Source of the DNA: Actinomadura viridilutea
GTDB lineage: Bacteria; Actinomycetota; Actinomycetes; Streptosporangiales; Streptosporangiaceae
Length of the DNA: 64,000 nt
Direction of reading: 5' to 3'
Assembly: GCA_003001795.1 (NCBI GenBank)
Contig: PVNI01000009.1
Span: 186,001-250,000 of the forward strand
Made by a program: the position numbers and the translations under genes. Numbering within the stretch: the first letter of the stretch is position 1; every line of letters begins with the position of its first letter. Positions 42,066 to 50,768 of the stretch are shown here, in pieces. The notes beneath the pieces are model-generated. The model was not told the DNA's origin, made no database searches, and worked only from the letters and a program-made list of their open reading frames with translations.

Positions 42066-44033
42066 GTGACGGACGACCTGGGCCCCAAGCTCGCCGAGCA
42101 CGCCTGGTACGGCAAGACCACCGAGCTTTCGGAAACGGGCCTGGTCACCATGGCGCGGCGGCTGCCCGCGCTGATCGGCCAGGTGATGGCCCTGGCGTGG
42201 CAAGCGGCTCGGCGCGACCTGATCGCCACGGTGGCGCTCAACGTCCTCGTCGGAGTGTTCACGGCGTTCGGCCTGCTGGCGACGACGGGCGTGCTGACGG
42301 CGCTGTTCGCCGCGGGCCCCACCCCCGAGCGGGTGCGCGCGGCGGCCCCGGCGCTGCTGCTGGTCGGGGCGGCCGTCGCGGTGCGCGGGGCGTTCGCGGC
42401 GGCGGCGCAGTGGGCGCAGGCGCGGCTGCGGCCCCAGGTGGAGCAGATCGTCGAGCGGCGCCTGTACGAGGCGACGACCGCCGTCGAGCTGGCGTCCTTC
42501 GACGACGCCGACTTCCAGGACCACCTCCACCGCGCGCGGATGCGCGGCGTCGACTCGGCCCCGTCGATGGTGGACAACGCCGTCGACCTGTTCACCGCCG
42601 CGGTGGGCGTCGCGGCGGCGGCCGGCGCGCTCGGCGTGCTGCACCCGGTGCTCCTGCCGATGCTGCTGTCGACCGCCCTGCCCGAAGGATGGGCCGCGGT
42701 GCGCGCGGCCCGGCTCGGATACCTCACGCAGCTCGGCGTGGTGGAGGTCCGCCGCCGCGGCTGGATCATGACGGAGCTGATGACCGAGCGCGTCCACGCC
42801 GCGGAGGTGCGGTCGTTCACCGTCCGGGACTTCCTGCTGCGTCAGCACGGCGTCCTCGCCGACCGCCTCCGCCGCGTGATGCTGGGGCTGGCCCGCCGGC
42901 AGACCATGGCCCGCGTGTGGGGCGACGTGCTCAAGGGCGTGGCGACGGCGCTGATGTACACCGCCCTCGGCCTGCTGCTGTGGCGGGGCGTCATGCCTCT
43001 CGCGGTCGCCGGGACGGCGGTGCTGGCCATCCGCACCGGCCAGCAGTCCCTGATCAACCTGATCCACGCCCTGAACCGCTGCTACGAGGACGGCCTGTAC
43101 TTCAGCGATTACGTGAGCTTCTGCCGGACGGCCGAAGCCCGCATGCGGCGTCCGCGGACCGTCCCCGACCCGCGCCGAGAGCACGGCACCGTGGAGGCGC
43201 TGCGGCGGTTCCGGGAGATCGTCGTGGAGGGGGTCACGTTCTTCTACCCGGGCAGCGACACCCCCTCCCTGCGCGACGTGTCGGTGCGGCTGCGCCGCGG
43301 CGAGATCGTCGCGCTGGTCGGGGAGAACGGCTCGGGCAAGACCACGCTCGCCAAGATCCTCGCGGGCCTGTACGAGCCGCAGCGGGGCCAGGTGCGCTGG
43401 GACGGTCTGCGGGTCGCCGACCTGGACCCCGAGGACCTGCGCCGCGCCATCGCCGTCGTCGCCCAGGACCACACCCACTGGCCGATGACCGCCGCCGACA
43501 ACATCGCGATGGGCGACGACCTGACCGCCGACGGCGTCCGGGCCGCGGTGGAGCGGGCGGCCGCCGCGTCCGGCGCCGACCGGGTGATCGCGACGTTGCC
43601 GCACGGGCTCGGCACCCTGCTCGACAAGCGGTTCGCCGACGGGCGGGAGCTGTCGGGCGGGCAGTGGCAGCGGCTCGCGGCGGCGCGCGGCTTCTACCGG
43701 GACGCGCCGCTGCTGATCTGCGACGAGCCCACCGCCGCGCTGGACGCCCGCGCCGAGCACCGCCTGTTCGAGGAGATCCGCCGGCACGCCGCCGCCCGCG
43801 ACCGCACCGTCCTGCTGATCACCCACCGGCTGGCCAGCGTCCGGCTCGCCGACCGCATCTACGTCCTGGCCGGCGGCCGCGTCATCGAACACGGCGACCA
43901 CCGGAGCCTGATGGCCCTCGGCGGCGTGTACGCCGAGCTCTACGAGCTGCAGGCCGCCGCCTACCGCTCGCCGGACGGGGACGTCGCCCGCCCGAACGCC
44001 GGCGGCGCCCGCCGTCCCCGTGCCGAGGCATGA
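42066..44033 (+). CDS. ABC exporter (fused membrane and ATPase domains)
   Basis: 655 residues from GTG 42066. An upstream GTG at 42006 would add an implausible Arg-rich start. The N-terminal membrane region has roughly five to six helices. The ATPase carries Walker A GENGSGKTTL, Q-loop VVAQDHTHWP, signature ELSGGQWQRLAAARG and Walker B LLICDEPTAALD, then the H-loop ITHRL. It is a single half-transporter that should homodimerise. No biosynthetic or immunity genes adjoin it, so the substrate is open. It is followed by an ATGA-overlapping 18-codon ORF. Confidence 0.9.
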   Translation: MTDDLGPKLAEHAWYGKTTELSETGLVTMARRLPALIGQVMALAWQAARRDLIATVALNVLVGVFTAFGLLATTGVLTALFAAGPTPERVRAAAPALLLVGAAVAVRGAFAAAAQWAQARLRPQVEQIVERRLYEATTAVELASFDDADFQDHLHRARMRGVDSAPSMVDNAVDLFTAAVGVAAAAGALGVLHPVLLPMLLSTALPEGWAAVRAARLGYLTQLGVVEVRRRGWIMTELMTERVHAAEVRSFTVRDFLLRQHGVLADRLRRVMLGLARRQTMARVWGDVLKGVATALMYTALGLLLWRGVMPLAVAGTAVLAIRTGQQSLINLIHALNRCYEDGLYFSDYVSFCRTAEARMRRPRTVPDPRREHGTVEALRRFREIVVEGVTFFYPGSDTPSLRDVSVRLRRGEIVALVGENGSGKTTLAKILAGLYEPQRGQVRWDGLRVADLDPEDLRRAIAVVAQDHTHWPMTAADNIAMGDDLTADGVRAAVERAAAASGADRVIATLPHGLGTLLDKRFADGRELSGGQWQRLAAARGFYRDAPLLICDEPTAALDARAEHRLFEEIRRHAAARDRTVLLITHRLASVRLADRIYVLAGGRVIEHGDHRSLMALGGVYAELYELQAAAYRSPDGDVARPNAGGARRPRAEA

Positions 44034-44086
44034 GAGGCAGGCCGGCGATCATGAGTTCGGCCGTGCCCACCCCTCCCGCCGCGTAG
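44030..44086 (+). CDS. 18-residue ORF coupled to the ABC exporter
   Basis: ATG at 44030 overlaps the exporter stop (ATGA) and reads MRGRPAIMSSAVPTPPAA then TAG. The coupling is the only support. It may be a micropeptide, the start of a decayed gene, or chance. Confidence 0.25.
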   Translation: MRGRPAIMSSAVPTPPAA

Positions 44087-44174
44087 GGCGGGCCACCGGC
44101 CTCGAGACACGCGCTCCGCGCCTGCGGCTCGGTCGTGGCATCGGTGCCGCTCCCTGCTTGTTTATGGTGAATTC

Positions 44175-45053
44175 ATGCGGGTTGCGGTCACGGGGGCGTC
44201 CGGGTTGATCGGGGCGGCGCTGACCCGGAGCCTGGAGGCCGACGGCCACGAGGTGCTGCGGCTGGTGCGCCGGGAGCCCGCGACGCCGCGGGAGGTCCGG
44301 TGGGATCCGGGCGGGGCGGTCGACGCCGAGGCGCTGGCCGGCGCGGACGCGGTCGTCCACCTGGCCGGGGCCGGGATCGGCGACCGCCGGTGGAACGCCG
44401 CCTACAAGCGGGAGATCCGCGACAGCCGGGTGCGCGGGACGCGGACGATCGCCCAGGCCGTGGCGCGGACGCGTCCGCGGGTGCTGGTGTGCGCGTCGGC
44501 GATCGGCTTCTACGGGGACACCGGCGACCGCGAGGTCGACGAGGACGCGCCCGTGGGCGGCGGGTTCCTGGCCGCCCTGGTCCGCGACTGGGAGGCCGCC
44601 GCGGCGCCGGCCCGGGAGGCGGGCGTGCGGGTCGCCCTCGCGCGCACCGGGATCGTCCTGGGCAAGGGCGGGCTGCTCGGCCGGACGCTGCCGCTGTTCC
44701 GGCTCGGACTGGGCGGCAGGCTCGGCAGCGGGCGGCAGTGGATGAGTTGGATCTCGCTCGACGACGAGGTGGCGGCGCTGCGGTTCCTCCTGGACGGCGA
44801 CCTGGAGGGGCCGGTCAACCTGACGGGGCCGCGGCCGGTGACCAACGCCGAGTTCACCCGGGCGCTGGCGCGGGCGGTGCGGCGGCCCGCGGCGCTGGCG
44901 GTGCCCCGGACGGCGCTGCGCCTCGCGCTCGGCGAGTTCGCCGACGAAGGAGCGCTGATCAGCCAACGGGTGCTGCCCCGGAGGCTGCGCGAGGCGGGGT
45001 TCGCCTTCGCCCACGAGGACGTGGACGCGGCCCTCGCGGCCGCCCTCGCATAG
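44175..45053 (+). CDS. TIGR01777-type NAD(P)-dependent epimerase (YfcH-like)
   Basis: 292 residues. Nucleotide-binding loop VAVTGASGLIGAALTRSLEA, family motif LAGAGIGDRRWNAAYKREIRDSRV and ASAIGFYGDTGDREVDED (active-site Tyr region). It is an extended short-chain dehydrogenase of unknown substrate. Leaderless: TATGGT at 44163-44168 is six bases before the ATG. Confidence 0.9.
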   Translation: MRVAVTGASGLIGAALTRSLEADGHEVLRLVRREPATPREVRWDPGGAVDAEALAGADAVVHLAGAGIGDRRWNAAYKREIRDSRVRGTRTIAQAVARTRPRVLVCASAIGFYGDTGDREVDEDAPVGGGFLAALVRDWEAAAAPAREAGVRVALARTGIVLGKGGLLGRTLPLFRLGLGGRLGSGRQWMSWISLDDEVAALRFLLDGDLEGPVNLTGPRPVTNAEFTRALARAVRRPAALAVPRTALRLALGEFADEGALISQRVLPRRLREAGFAFAHEDVDAALAAALA

Positions 45054-45176
45054 CGGGCGCCCGGAACGCGGCGAAGGCCGCAGCGGGGGATGACGGGAAC
45101 GCTTTGGAGGGAGTTGGCTCTCATCGGGACGATCTCGGGCGAGGGTCTCGGCGTCCCATTCCCCGGAGGGAAGCGC

Positions 45177-45962
45177 ATGGTGTCGATCGTCGAGGCCGCG
45201 GTCAAGGCTCTCAAGAACGCGCAGCGGGGCCACCGGGAGGGCAGGGCGCGCCTGAAGGAATTGCGGGGTCCGCTGACCGAACTGGCCGATGAAGGGGATG
45301 TCCGGGCGCAGTACGCGCTGGGCGCCGTCGCCCTGGAACTGGACGACGCGCACACCGCGCTGCGCTACTGGACGCTGGCGGCCGAACAGGGCGACCCGGC
45401 GGCGCTGCGGGCGATCGGGCATCTGTACGCAGCCGGCCGGGGTGTTCCGCGCGACGTGGAGAAGGCGGCCGAACACTTCCGGTCCGCCGCCGCCGCGGGG
45501 GAGCACGGCGCCATGTACGACCTGGCGCTGCTCCATCTCAAGGAGGACGGGCTCGCCGGGCGCATGAGCCGGGACGAAGCGGCGTCCCTGCTGGAGACCG
45601 CCGCCGGGCACGGGCTGGCGGAGGCGGCCGTGGAGCTGGGCAATCTGCTCGCCGAGGACGGCCGGGACGACGAGGCGCTGCGGTGGTATCTGCGGGCCGC
45701 CCACGCCGGGCACGCGCGCGCCATGTTCGTGGCCGGGTGCTGGTACCGCGACGGGCACGGCACCGACCCCGATCCGGTGCAGGCCGTGCGGTGGTTCCTG
45801 GCGATGCTCGGCGCGGGGTGCGGGGACGGCGTGCACGAGGCGATCCAGCTCGCCGACTCCATGACCGACGAGGAGATCCGCCGGGCCGCCGAGCTCGCCG
45901 GGGATCCGATCTGCGGCGACGCCCTCGTCTCCACGGTGCGGGGACGCGCCCCGCTCGACTAG
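45177..45962 (+). CDS. Sel1-repeat protein
   Basis: 261 residues consisting largely of tetratricopeptide-like Sel1 repeats, such as YALGAVALELDDAHTALRYW, AIGHLYAAGRGVPRDVEKAA and FVAGCWYRDGHGTDPDPVQA. Such solenoids mediate protein contacts. ATG 45177 follows GGAGGG by the usual distance. The upstream in-frame ATG at 45090 would add a non-repeat, poorly conserved-looking stretch. No signal peptide, so cytoplasmic. Confidence 0.82.
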   Translation: MVSIVEAAVKALKNAQRGHREGRARLKELRGPLTELADEGDVRAQYALGAVALELDDAHTALRYWTLAAEQGDPAALRAIGHLYAAGRGVPRDVEKAAEHFRSAAAAGEHGAMYDLALLHLKEDGLAGRMSRDEAASLLETAAGHGLAEAAVELGNLLAEDGRDDEALRWYLRAAHAGHARAMFVAGCWYRDGHGTDPDPVQAVRWFLAMLGAGCGDGVHEAIQLADSMTDEEIRRAAELAGDPICGDALVSTVRGRAPLD

Positions 45963-45977
45963 CGCTTTCGGCGCCGT

Positions 45978-45993
45978 CGTGAAAGCTTTCACG
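45978..45993. promoter_or_regulatory. 16-bp palindrome upstream of the LPMO gene
   Basis: CGTGAAAGCTTTCACG, perfect. LacI-family-like symmetry; the regulator is unknown. Confidence 0.5.
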
Positions 45994-46032
45994 GACGGAT
46001 GACGAGTCGTCGACCCCGGGTTAGCATCCGCA

Positions 46033-46046
46033 TGGGAGCGCTCCCA
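46033..46046. promoter_or_regulatory. CelR/CebR operator upstream of the LPMO gene
   Basis: TGGGAGCGCTCCCA is identical to the cellulose-regulator (CelR of Thermobifida, CebR of Streptomyces) consensus and lies 40 bases before the ATG. Confidence 0.85.
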
Positions 46047-46086
46047 ATCCGGCATTCCCCCCCGCCACCGGAACGGAGAACGCGCC

Positions 46087-46740
46087 ATGCGCTTCAAGCG
46101 AATGCTCCGCCGTGCCCTGACCGTCGCGTCCGCCGCGGCCCTCGTGCCGGTCCTGTGGGTCGACACCGCGTCCGCCCACGGCTCCGTCATCGACCCGGCG
46201 TCCCGCAACTACGGCTGCTGGCTGCGCTGGGGCAACGACCACCTGAACCCCGCGATGCGGGAGCAGGACCCGATGTGCTGGCAGGCGTTCCAGGACAACC
46301 CCAACGCCATGTGGAACTGGAACGGCCTGTACAAGAACAACGTCGGCGGCAACCACCAGGCCGCGGTGCCCGACGGCCAGCTGTGCAGCGGCGGCCTGGC
46401 CGAGGGCGGCCGGTACCGCTCGCTGGACACCCCCGGTCCGTGGACGATGACGGACGTCGGCACCACCTTCACGATCAACCTGTACGACCAGGCCAGCCAC
46501 GGCGCCGACTACATCCGCGTCTACGTGACCCGCCAGGGCTACGACGCCCTGACCCAGCCGCTGCGCTGGAGCGACCTGGAGCTGGTCCGTGAGACCGGCC
46601 GGTACGCGCCCAGCAACAACTACGTGGTGCCCAACGTGAGCGCGCCCGGCCGCAGCGGCCGCCACGTCGTGTTCACCATCTGGCAGGCGTCGCACATGGA
46701 CCAGACGTACTACATCTGCAGCGACGTCAACTTCCGCTGA
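46087..46740 (+). CDS. Copper-dependent lytic polysaccharide monooxygenase, AA10
   Basis: 217 residues. A signal peptide ends TASA-HGSV, leaving His31 as the mature N-terminal copper ligand. The second histidine-brace ligand is His138 in QASHGADYIRVYV, and the C-terminal DVNF supplies the axial Phe. Cysteines are placed as in AA10 enzymes. No carbohydrate-binding module is attached. The CelR/CebR box upstream predicts induction by cellulose breakdown products and cellulose (or chitin) as substrate. Its 3' end overlaps the kinase gene antisense by 31 bases. Confidence 0.92.
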   Translation: MRFKRMLRRALTVASAAALVPVLWVDTASAHGSVIDPASRNYGCWLRWGNDHLNPAMREQDPMCWQAFQDNPNAMWNWNGLYKNNVGGNHQAAVPDGQLCSGGLAEGGRYRSLDTPGPWTMTDVGTTFTINLYDQASHGADYIRVYVTRQGYDALTQPLRWSDLELVRETGRYAPSNNYVVPNVSAPGRSGRHVVFTIWQASHMDQTYYICSDVNFR

Positions 46741-48017
46741 TCCGCCGAGGCGCCGTCCGGCGCCGCCCGCGTCCCGCCGGAAGCCGCGCCGCAGCCGGCG
46801 GGACGCGCCTGTTCCCGGGCAGGCAGGCGCACGGTGACGACGAGCCCGCCGCCCGCTCGGGGCTCGGCGGTGACCGTCCCTCCGTGGGCTCTGGCCGTGG
46901 CGCGGACGATCGACAGGCCCAGGCCCGAACCCCGGTCGGAGCGCACCCGGTCGGTGCCGAGGCGGCGGAACGGCTCGAAGATGGTCTCCGCCTCGTAGGG
47001 CGGGACGACCGGCCCGGTGTTGACGACCACGAGTTCGGCCCAGCCGGCGCGGCGGCGCGTGGCGACCGACAGCGACCCGTCCCGATGGTTGTGCCTGATC
47101 GCGTTCTCCACCAGGTTCTGCACGAGCCGCTCGATCAGCACGGGGTCGCCCGCCGTCGGCGCCGGCTCCAGCGCGCGGGACGCGCTGACGCCGCGGGACG
47201 ACGCCTCCGCCGCGGCCTGGTCGAGGACGTGCCCGGCCACGTCGGCCAGGTCGAGGGGACTGGTGTCGGTCACCGCGTTCTCGCTGTCGGCCAGCGTGAG
47301 CAGCCCGTCGATGAGCCGTTCGTGCCGGCCGTTGACCACCAGCAGCGACTCGCCGAGCCGCTTGACGTCGTCGGAGGCGTCGGGACGGCGCAGCGCCACG
47401 TCGATGAGCGTGCGGTTGATGGCCAGCGGCGTGCGCAGCTCGTGCGAGGCGTTGGCGACGAAGCGGCGCTGCCCGTCGAACGCGCGGGCCAGCCGCTCCA
47501 GCATGGTGTCGAACGTGTCGGCCAGCTCCTTGACGTCGTCGCGCGGCCCCCGGTAGGCGATCCGCTCGGTGAGGTTGTGGCTGCGCGCCACCCGCCGCGC
47601 CGTCTCGGTGATCGCGTGCAGCGGGCGCAGCGCCCGGTCCGTGAACAGCCAGCCCAGCCCGAACGCGGCCGCGGTCACCACGCTCAGCGCGATGGCGCCC
47701 TGCGTGAGCACGGAGTCGAGGATCTCCTGCTGGGAGTCGTCCTTGACCCGAACGATGATGTGCTGCGCCTCCCGGGCGGAGATGAGGGTGTCCGGCGGCA
47801 GTTCGGTGAAGACCCCCTTCTTCACCACCAGCGACGTCCCCGAGGGGGGCGTCCCCGGGGTGCCCTGCCCCACCGGCCCCGACGGGGACAGGCTGTTCCT
47901 GACCAGGAAGTACGTCAGCGCCAGCAGCACCACCCCGCCGATGAGGAACAGACCGCCGTACAGCAGCGTGAGCCGGACCCGGATCGTGGGCCGGAGCCTG
48001 TGCAGCAGCGCTTTCAT
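46710..48017 (-). CDS. Sensor histidine kinase, separated from its response regulator by a TnpB element
   Basis: 435 residues. Two membrane helices (about 15-38 and 105-127) flank an extracytoplasmic sensor, followed by HAMP, HisKA (FVANASHELRTPLAIN, His phosphoacceptor) and HATPase_c (NLVENAIRHN, RGSGLGLSIVRATARAHGG). GGAGG lies six bases before the ATG. Upstream on the same strand, beyond the inserted element, is an OmpR-type regulator; the two almost certainly formed one operon. The kinase may now depend on read-through or a promoter in the element. Confidence 0.9.
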   Translation of the reverse strand: MKALLHRLRPTIRVRLTLLYGGLFLIGGVVLLALTYFLVRNSLSPSGPVGQGTPGTPPSGTSLVVKKGVFTELPPDTLISAREAQHIIVRVKDDSQQEILDSVLTQGAIALSVVTAAAFGLGWLFTDRALRPLHAITETARRVARSHNLTERIAYRGPRDDVKELADTFDTMLERLARAFDGQRRFVANASHELRTPLAINRTLIDVALRRPDASDDVKRLGESLLVVNGRHERLIDGLLTLADSENAVTDTSPLDLADVAGHVLDQAAAEASSRGVSASRALEPAPTAGDPVLIERLVQNLVENAIRHNHRDGSLSVATRRRAGWAELVVVNTGPVVPPYEAETIFEPFRRLGTDRVRSDRGSGLGLSIVRATARAHGGTVTAEPRAGGGLVVTVRLPAREQARPAGCGAASGGTRAAPDGASADQRKLTSLQM

Positions 48018-48157
48018 CGGAAACCTCCGAGGAGACCGCCGCCTTGAGGCGGCGGAGGAATCGAACGCCTGCGGTGCAGGACAGGGGCAGGCGATTCACC
48101 GTCGGGTGAATCGCCGTATCGAACAAACGACCGAAAATGAACTGATCTTGCCGTACC

Positions 48158-49336
48158 GTGTGCGCTGTGGCGCGGATCGTGAAGCGGGCGTACAAGTACC
48201 GCTTCTACCCGACTGGCGAGCAGGCCGAAGAACTGCTCAGGACGTTCGGCTGCGTCCGCCTGGTCTACAACAAGGCCCTTGAGGAGCGAACCCGCGCATA
48301 CACCATGCAAGGGCGCCGCGTCTCCTACGCGGAGACCTCCGCGATGCTCACCGCATGGAAGCGCACCCAGGAGCTGGCGTTCTTGGGCGAGGTGTCCTCG
48401 GTCCCGTTGCAGCAGGCGCTGCGGCACCTGCAGGCGGCGTTTGTGCACTTCTTCGCCAAGCGGGCCGAATACCCCACGTTCAAGAGCAGGAAGAAGTCCC
48501 GTGCGTCGGCCGAGTACACCCGCTCGGCATTCCGCTGGCGGAACGGGCGCTTGTACCTGGCGAAGATGGACGGCCCGCTGAACATCGTGTGGTCTCGTCC
48601 CCTCCCAGAAGGTGCGGAGCCGTCCACGGTGACGGTGTCGCGCGACAACGCGGGACGCTGGTTCGTGTCCATCCTGGTCGAGGAGAAGATCCGCCCGCTG
48701 CCCCCGGTCGAGCCGGCTGTGGGGGTGGATGCGGGGGTCACGGCGCTGGTGACGCTGTCCACCGGGGAGAAGATCGTCAACCCTCAGTATGAGCGTCGGG
48801 AGCGGCGCAGGCTCGCCAAGGCGCAGCGTGCCCTGTCCCGCAAGGCCCCCGGGTCGAAGAACCGGGAGAAGGCCCGGCGACGAGTCGCCCGCATCCACGC
48901 CCGCATCGCCGACCGGCGCCGCGACTTTCTGCACAAGCTGTCGACTCGGCTCGTCCGTGAGAACCAAACGGTCGTGATCGAGGATTTGACCGTCCGCACC
49001 ATGGTCCGCAACCGCTCGCTGGCCCGCAGCATCTCCGACGCGGCCTGGCGTGGGCTGCGGTCGATGCTGGAGTACAAGTGCGACTGGTACGGGCGGAACC
49101 TGCTGGTCGTGGACCGCTGGTTCCCTTCCTCCAAGCTGTGCTCGGCATGCGGCGCCTTGCGGGACACGATGCCGCTGAACGTCCGGAGGTGGGAATGCGC
49201 ATGCGGCGCGGTCCACGACCGCGACGTCAACGCGGCCAGGAACATCCTCGCCGCCGGGCTGGCGGAGAGGCGAAACGCCTGTGGAGCCGGTGTAAGACCT
49301 CAAGAGAGTCCTCTCGGACGAGGCGACTGGCTGTGA
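48158..49336 (+). CDS. tnpB: TnpB RNA-guided nuclease
   Basis: 392 residues; GTG 48167 is an alternative start, giving MARIVKRAYKYRFYPT. The RuvC triad is intact: Asp191 in AVGVDAGVTAL, Glu275 in VVIEDLTV and Asp356 in HDRDVNAARNIL. The inserted zinc finger has Cys328, Cys331, Cys347 and Cys349. TnpB proteins cleave DNA guided by an omega RNA made from the element's right end. Length and catalytic residues suggest an active enzyme. Confidence 0.92.
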   Translation: MCAVARIVKRAYKYRFYPTGEQAEELLRTFGCVRLVYNKALEERTRAYTMQGRRVSYAETSAMLTAWKRTQELAFLGEVSSVPLQQALRHLQAAFVHFFAKRAEYPTFKSRKKSRASAEYTRSAFRWRNGRLYLAKMDGPLNIVWSRPLPEGAEPSTVTVSRDNAGRWFVSILVEEKIRPLPPVEPAVGVDAGVTALVTLSTGEKIVNPQYERRERRRLAKAQRALSRKAPGSKNREKARRRVARIHARIADRRRDFLHKLSTRLVRENQTVVIEDLTVRTMVRNRSLARSISDAAWRGLRSMLEYKCDWYGRNLLVVDRWFPSSKLCSACGALRDTMPLNVRRWECACGAVHDRDVNAARNILAAGLAERRNACGAGVRPQESPLGRGDWL

Positions 49337-49397
49337 AGCAGGAAGGCCAACCGGCGACGGTTGGAAGCCCCCGCCTTCAGGCGGGGGAGGAAGTCAA
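49230..49397 (+). ncRNA. Putative omega RNA scaffold at the TnpB element right end
   Basis: The 3' part of tnpB and the right end contain hairpins CCAACCG/CGGTTGG and CCCCCGCC/GGCGGGGG just before the end of the element, as in known omega RNAs. The guide would then be the flanking bases from about 49398, inside the response regulator gene. The 5' end is a guess. Confidence 0.45.
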
Positions 49398-50050
49398 GGG
49401 ATGCGGTACCCCACTCCCGGGACGGTCTCGATGAGCGGCGGGTCGCCCAGCTTGCGGCGCAGCTTCATGATCGTGACGCGGACGGTGTTGGTGAACGGGT
49501 CGGTGTGCTCGTCCCACACCTTCTCCAGGAGCCGCTCGGCCGACACCACGGCGCCGTCCGCGCGCAGCAGCTCGGCGAGCACGCCGAACTCCTTGCGCGC
49601 CAGGTGGACGTAGCGGCCGTCGCGGTAGACCTCCCGGCGGGCCGGGTCGAGCCGCACGCCCGCGCGTTCCAGCAGCGGCGGGTCGGCCGGGCGGGCGCGG
49701 CGGCCGAGCGCGTGCACGCGCGCCAGCAGCTCCTCGAACGCGAACGGCTTGACCAGGTAGTCGTCGGCGCCCAGGCGCAGCCCGGCGACGCGGGCCGGGA
49801 CGTCGGAGGCGGCGGTGAGCATCAGCACCCGTACGTGCGCGCCGGAGTCCACCACCGCGCGGCACACGTCGTCGCCGTGCACGACCGGCAGGTCCCGGTC
49901 CAGGATGAGCACGTCGTAGTCGTTGACGCCCAGGCGTTCCAGCGCCGCGTCACCGTCGTACGCAACGTCCACCGCCAGGGCCTCGGCGCGCAGGCCCTCG
50001 GCGATCGAGTCGGCGAGCATCCGCTCGTCCTCTGCGATCAGTACCCGCAC
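49394..50050 (-). CDS. OmpR-family response regulator
   Basis: 218 residues. The receiver domain has the acidic pocket EDE near residue 7-9, phosphoacceptor Asp in VLILDRDLPV and Lys in DDYLVKPFAF. The winged-helix output domain ends VRVTIMKLRRKLGDPPLIET and GVGYRIP. The TGA stop lies within the TnpB right end (TTGAC), so the last codons were fixed by the insertion. It probably controls the divergent efflux operon starting at 50211, together with the kinase at 46710. Confidence 0.92.
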   Translation of the reverse strand: MRVLIAEDERMLADSIAEGLRAEALAVDVAYDGDAALERLGVNDYDVLILDRDLPVVHGDDVCRAVVDSGAHVRVLMLTAASDVPARVAGLRLGADDYLVKPFAFEELLARVHALGRRARPADPPLLERAGVRLDPARREVYRDGRYVHLARKEFGVLAELLRADGAVVSAERLLEKVWDEHTDPFTNTVRVTIMKLRRKLGDPPLIETVPGVGYRIP

Positions 50051-50210
50051 CGTGTTCCGTCCTCCGTCTCGGACCGTCTGGCGGAACAGCTTCGGACATG
50101 GCGCGTAACGCCGGCATAACGCGAATCGGTTACGGCCGGGTTATGCGCGCGGCGCTGGACTTCCGGGACGAGATTCGGCGCACAGGGCGCCGACGACGAG
50201 GAGTTCGACG

Positions 50211-50768
50211 ATGCGACGACGGATGCTCGTGCCTTTGGCGCTGCTGCCGGCGCTCGCGCTGGGCCCCGCGGCCTGCCGCGGTGACGGCGGAAGCGATCCC
50301 GTGGGCAGCGCCCGGAAGGCGGCGGCCAGCGACCAGGACAAGATGCGCAAGTACGCCCAGTGCATGCGCGAGAACGGCGTCGACATGGACGACCCGGACC
50401 CGAACGGCGGCGGCATCAGGTTCCGCGTGCGTGGGAAGCCCGGCACCGCGAAGGGCGAGGAGACGATGAAGGCCGCCGAGGAGAAGTGCCGCCACCTGCG
50501 ACCGGACGGCGGCAAACCGAAGAAGCCGTCGCCCGAAGAGCTGGCCAAGATGCGCGCGATGGCCAAGTGCATGCGCGAGCACGGGATCAACATGCCCGAC
50601 CCCGATCCCGACGGCAGGGTCAGGCTCATCCGCAAGAAGGGCGAGCCCGGCCCCGAGCCGAGCAGCCCCGAGTGGCAGAAGGCGCAGAAGGAGTGCCAGA
50701 AGTACGCGCCGAGCCCCAAGGGCGGAGGCGGCGGCGCCGGCATGGTCGGCGGGAAGGCGCCGAAGTGA
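50211..50768 (+). CDS. Lipoprotein with two repeated CMRE(N/H)G motifs
   Basis: 185 residues. A signal peptide with lipobox LGPAAC is followed by two related segments, [19 protein letters not shown] and [19 protein letters not shown], each with one Cys and followed by a second conserved Cys. Such proteins typically precede HlyD/MacB-type efflux genes in actinobacteria; I do not know their function. It is coupled to the next gene by a GTGA overlap, and is first in a four-gene operon divergent from the response regulator. Confidence 0.75.
   Translation: MRRRMLVPLALLPALALGPAACRGDGGSDPVGSARKAAASDQDKMRKYAQCMRENGVDMDDPDPNGGGIRFRVRGKPGTAKGEETMKAAEEKCRHLRPDGGKPKKPSPEELAKMRAMAKCMREHGINMPDPDPDGRVRLIRKKGEPGPEPSSPEWQKAQKECQKYAPSPKGGGGGAGMVGGKAPK

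Larger units (their letters stand above)
48036..49397 (+). mobile_element. TnpB-only element of the IS200/IS605 (IS1341-like) group
   Basis: The element carries tnpB without a TnpA transposase. Left-end structures are a hairpin GGCGATTCACC/GGTGAATCGCC (48090-48115) and a further hairpin at 48036-48055. The right end has hairpins at 49347-49364 and 49368-49387 followed by AGGAAGTCAA, the usual form for this group. It lies between the response regulator and kinase genes. The precise left boundary is uncertain because the 48036 hairpin looks like a second right end. Confidence 0.8.
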
